This document shows, piece after piece, positions 61,341 through 64,000 of a DNA stretch of 64,000 nucleotides. The notes under the pieces are model-generated. The model was not told the origin of the DNA. It searched no databases and saw nothing but the letters and a program-made list of their open reading frames with translations. The DNA is from Candidatus Magnetomicrobium cryptolimnococcus (GTDB lineage Bacteria > Nitrospirota > Thermodesulfovibrionia > Thermodesulfovibrionales > Magnetobacteriaceae): NCBI GenBank assembly GCA_018606805.1, contig JAGYWI010000001.1:62001-126000 (forward strand), in the 5' to 3' direction. The position numbers and the translations under genes were made by a program. Within the stretch, counting starts at the first letter, position 1. Every line of letters begins with the position of its first letter.

Positions 61341-61655
61341 TTACCTTTTTGATACCGGACAGCAAGTTGGTAACGGCAGTGTTTCTTCATATTGTTTTTC
61401 AAGTATTTGAAGAATATCAGGCACCATTGGTTCTACCAAAAAATAACAACGGAGCTTTCCGTCTATATAAAAATCAACAATATTATGGTTTCTAAGTAGT
61501 GTAAGATGTTGAGATATGTTTGGTTGGCGTTTGCCCAAAAATTTCTCAAAATCGCTTACACATTTAACCCCTTCCATTAGCTCGTACAGTATCTTAATCC
61601 GTGTCGGGTGTGCTATAACTTTTAATAACTCTATTTTGTCATCAAGAGGTCTCAT
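61341..61655 (-). CDS. ArsR/SmtB-family transcriptional regulator with candidate redox cysteines
   Basis: A 104-residue winged-helix regulator: KVIAHPTRIKILYELMEG, then GKRQPNISQHLTLLRNHNIV (recognition helix), followed by the wing IDGKLRCYFL. C32 (VKCVSDFEKFL) and C98/C99 near the C-terminus (LPTCCPVSKR) are placed like the two thiols of persulfide-sensing SqrR/BigR regulators, rather than the CxC metal site of classical ArsR. It heads a unit with the GT9 and DsrE-like genes and may control them. Confidence 0.85.
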   Translation of the reverse strand: MRPLDDKIELLKVIAHPTRIKILYELMEGVKCVSDFEKFLGKRQPNISQHLTLLRNHNIVDFYIDGKLRCYFLVEPMVPDILQILEKQYEETLPLPTCCPVSKR

Positions 61656-61770
61656 TTGTGCTAACGGTATTTTAATATAAAGCTATTGTTTTTTTCATCT
61701 TTTTTGAATAGTTGATGTTTTTTTCTTTCTGTTGTTTTTCTTATAATATGTAAAGGAGGATGGATATAAA

Positions 61771-62220
61771 ATGGTAAGAATGGTTTTGACAGTTATGTTA
61801 TTAATTAGTATTATGATAATAAACGATGATAGCGCTTTAGGATTATGTGTAGAGGCAAGTGAGGCAAATCTCCGAAGTGGTCCAAGTGAAGACAGTGCTA
61901 AGACGTGGGTGGTGTATCAGTATATGCCGTTTGAAAATATTGAAAAAAAGGGGAAGTGGTTTCGGGTTAGGGATGTAGATGGTGATGAGCATTGGATATT
62001 GAGTGCCCTTGTTACTTCACGTATGAAGTGTGCTGTTGTTAAGGTTAATAAGGCAAACGTACGAGTGAGGCCGGCCGACAATGCTGATATGACTAATATA
62101 AGTCCTGTAAATAAATATTATGCCTTTAAGGTATTAAGAATAAGTAATAATTGGGTACAGGTTAAGGATGAAAATAATAATGCAGGGTGGATAAATAAAG
62201 AGCTTATCTGGATTAATTAA
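61771..62220 (+). CDS. Exported protein with two SH3b domains
   Basis: A 149-residue protein. An N-terminal hydrophobic stretch (VRMVLTVMLLISIMIINDDS) probably serves as a signal peptide. Two SH3-like repeats follow: EASEANLRSGPSEDSAKTWV ... WFRVRDVDGDEHWILSALV, and VNKANVRVRPADNADMTN ... WVQVKDENNNAGWINKELI. SH3b domains usually bind peptidoglycan or other wall components. The start is supported by AAAGGAGGA. It is divergent from arsR. Confidence 0.88.
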   Translation: MVRMVLTVMLLISIMIINDDSALGLCVEASEANLRSGPSEDSAKTWVVYQYMPFENIEKKGKWFRVRDVDGDEHWILSALVTSRMKCAVVKVNKANVRVRPADNADMTNISPVNKYYAFKVLRISNNWVQVKDENNNAGWINKELIWIN

Positions 62221-62272
62221 TGTTATAATACGGATAAATAAATTACTGTTTAGTTGGTTTGTATTCATTATT

Positions 62273-64000
62273 ATGATAAAAAAGAACTCATTGGCCGAAA
62301 GCGTATTTTCAAGTTCACCTGATATAATAGTTATAGTGGATGAAAGACGCAGGATTATTGGTTACAATAAAAGTGCTGAAAATGCCTTTGGCTATACCAC
62401 GGATGAAGTGTTTGGCAAGCATGTGGATATATTATACGCCAATGTAGCTGATGGTGAGAAAATCAATAGCACAATTAAAACTCTTGGATACTTCTACGGA
62501 GAGGTTACAAATAGGCGCAAAAATGGTCAAACCTTTGTTGCCTCTTTGTCGTCATCAAAGTTGCTGGCAGATGATGGCTCTTTAATTGGATATATGGGGA
62601 TATCAAGGGATATTACCCACTATAAAGAGGCAGAGGCTCTTTTAAAAACATCGCAGGAAAGACTTAAGGAAAGTGAGGAAAAGTATCACAATCTATTTAA
62701 GATAGAGTCTGCTTCTATTGTCATATTTGATACGCTAACAGGCCTTTTTCTTGATGCTAACGATGCGGCATTTATGCTTTATGGTTATGATAAAGAGGAG
62801 TTTTTACAGCTAAATTATACAGATATAATATACCAAAAAGAAGACATACTAAAAGACATTGAAAGTGTTGTTACTGGTATGTGCGTACATGTACCTTTTT
62901 GTAGACACATAAGAAAAGATGGTACTGTATTTCCAGCAGATATGGTAGCTGGTTCATATGTTTACAAAGGCAAGAAGGTCGTTTGTGCTATCATTAGGGA
63001 TATTACACTTAGAAAACGTACGGAAGAGCGCCTTCAAAAACTCAATAAAGTGTTTTTAAAACTTGGGACAGATTACGATAAGAATATAAATCTATTTACT
63101 GAAACGTGTGGGGAGCTGCTTCGTGCCATAGAGAGTTTTTATTGTAGGTGTGATGATAATACCGTTAATATCATCGGACAGTGGAGTTGTACACGTGATA
63201 GACAGCAGATGGACACTATTCACCAAGCCATTTGCCAAGAAGCACTTAATAATGAAACGCAGACGATGAAAATTCTTCGTAGAAGGCAGTGTAGAAAGAG
63301 GCTTGAAGCTTATACGCATGAGAAACTGGAGTATGATACGATTGTAACCTATCCGGTACGGTGTTATGGTTCAGTTGTTGGGGCTATCTGTGTATTGTAC
63401 GAGGTGGATTATGAACTTGACGAAAAAGACAAGGAAATACTTGAAATAACGGCAATAGCCATTAAAATAGAGGAAGAGCGTAAGATTACCCATGATATTC
63501 TTAAAGAAAAAACGCAGTTGCTTGGGTTAATCAATAAAAACCTTGAAGAAGAAAGAGGGATTTTCTACGGCGGGCCAGTTGTTGTTTTTAAAAGAAAAAA
63601 TGAAGAGGGACTTCCCGTTGAGTATGTTTCATCCAATGTGGAAGAAATACTTGGCTATACGGTAGATGATTTTCTGTCCGGAAGGTTACTTTTTTTGTCC
63701 ATTATCTTTGTTAATGATATAAAACACGTAAAAAAAGAAATAGAACGTGCTATAAATATTGGGACATCGCAACTGGATATAGAATATAGGATGGTTAGTA
63801 GGGATAATAGAACCTTATGGTTTCGGGATATTATTACGCTTATAAAAGATAAGGATGGGCGGGTTACACATATCTTTGGATATATTATAGATATAACAAA
63901 GACAAAAGAAATAGAGTTGCTGTTTACCTCAATTTTTAAAAACGCAGCGGAAGGCATATGGGTAACCAATAATTATTATGAGTTAATTGACCTAAATAGT
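62273..64000 (+). CDS. Multi-PAS sensor protein (cut by window edge)
   Basis: An open plus-strand frame from ATG 62273 runs to the right edge without a stop (576 codons). PAS1 is about residues 8-125 (SSPDIIVIVDERRRIIGYNK, then GYMGISRDITHYKEAE), PAS2 about 135-250 (SIVIFDTLTGLFLDANDAAF, AIIRDITLRKRTEER), a GAF-like domain about 260-415, PAS3 about 430-545 (EYVSSNVEEILGYTVDDFLS, GYIIDITKTKEIE) and a fourth PAS begins near 552. The output domain (histidine kinase or GGDEF) is beyond the window. No membrane segments are seen, so it is likely cytosolic. Confidence 0.9.
   Translation, partial: MIKKNSLAESVFSSSPDIIVIVDERRRIIGYNKSAENAFGYTTDEVFGKHVDILYANVADGEKINSTIKTLGYFYGEVTNRRKNGQTFVASLSSSKLLADDGSLIGYMGISRDITHYKEAEALLKTSQERLKESEEKYHNLFKIESASIVIFDTLTGLFLDANDAAFMLYGYDKEEFLQLNYTDIIYQKEDILKDIESVVTGMCVHVPFCRHIRKDGTVFPADMVAGSYVYKGKKVVCAIIRDITLRKRTEERLQKLNKVFLKLGTDYDKNINLFTETCGELLRAIESFYCRCDDNTVNIIGQWSCTRDRQQMDTIHQAICQEALNNETQTMKILRRRQCRKRLEAYTHEKLEYDTIVTYPVRCYGSVVGAICVLYEVDYELDEKDKEILEITAIAIKIEEERKITHDILKEKTQLLGLINKNLEEERGIFYGGPVVVFKRKNEEGLPVEYVSSNVEEILGYTVDDFLSGRLLFLSIIFVNDIKHVKKEIERAINIGTSQLDIEYRMVSRDNRTLWFRDIITLIKDKDGRVTHIFGYIIDITKTKEIELLFTSIFKNAAEGIWVTNNYYELIDLNS

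Overview
The window looks like a chromosomal segment of a Nitrospirota (Nitrospirae) bacterium, most like the sulfur-metabolising, magnetotactic-type lineages. This is inferred from the combination of a full sat-aprBA-qmoABC sulfur module, many c-di-GMP and two-component proteins, an AT-rich genome, and a standard bacterial rpoBC/ribosomal protein cluster. No 16S rRNA gene is present, so the taxonomy is an inference.

Layout. Positions 1-232 hold the start of a CHASE2 sensor protein that runs off the left edge. From about 0.5 to 9.4 kb there is a minus-strand type III-B CRISPR effector operon, read corA-cmr1-cas10(cmr2)-cmr3-cmr4-cmr5-cmr6, followed by a small Rpn-like gene. It has no array, cas6, cas1 or cas2. 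Cas10 lacks the HD nuclease domain but keeps GGDD, and the CorA-type membrane protein is the only visible effector. From 9.6 to 23.7 kb lies the transcription/translation block, all on the minus strand: tRNA-Thr, Tyr, Gly, Thr, tuf, rpmG, tRNA-Trp, secE, nusG, rplK, rplA, an L10 leader, rplJ, rplL, rpoB, rpoC. From 24 to 28.6 kb are a lipoprotein with an FGE-sulfatase fold, rlmB with a small partner gene, and a divergent STT3/PglB-type oligosaccharyltransferase. From 28.9 to 38.3 kb is a co-directional sulfur-energy operon, adk-sat-aprB-aprA-qmoA-qmoB-qmoC. From 38.4 to 45.6 kb are signalling genes: a histidine kinase with its response regulator, a CheY-like protein, a creatininase-family protein, a B12-type radical SAM enzyme, a STAS-like protein and a REC-SpoIIE-HATPase protein. 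On the plus strand, 45.7-50.5 kb carries a NUDIX hydrolase and thrS-infC-rpmI-rplT-pheS, with pheT missing. From 50.6 to 52.6 kb is a two-gene unit of an AAA/SMC-like ATPase and a small PD-(D/E)XK-like protein, a candidate defence module. From 52.7 to 58.6 kb are two c-di-GMP proteins and a BY-kinase-like ATPase. From 59.5 to 61.7 kb is a DsrE/F/H-like trio with a heptosyltransferase and an ArsR regulator. The window ends with an SH3b protein and a multi-PAS sensor cut by the right edge.

The most striking non-gene signal is a family of dispersed palindromic intergenic repeats. They combine GTGCG-TAGG-CGCAC modules, GGGGGAAAACCC/GGGTTTTCCCCC hairpins and, in one case, roughly 20-bp terminal inverted repeats typical of MITEs. 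Ten or more blocks occur in 64 kb. A similar GC-rich short tandem lies in frame inside a PAS domain, and one block supplies the 3' end of the PD-(D/E)XK-like gene. Two larger copies (about 40.56-41.03 and 58.88-59.46 kb) share a 26-27-bp-arm hairpin with a compensatory base-pair change between copies, which points to a selected secondary structure.

Two systems deserve follow-up: the HD-less Cmr-CorA operon, whose architecture matches type III systems that signal through SAM-AMP, and the ATPase/PD-(D/E)XK pair. All functional calls come from reading motifs by eye; no searches were run.
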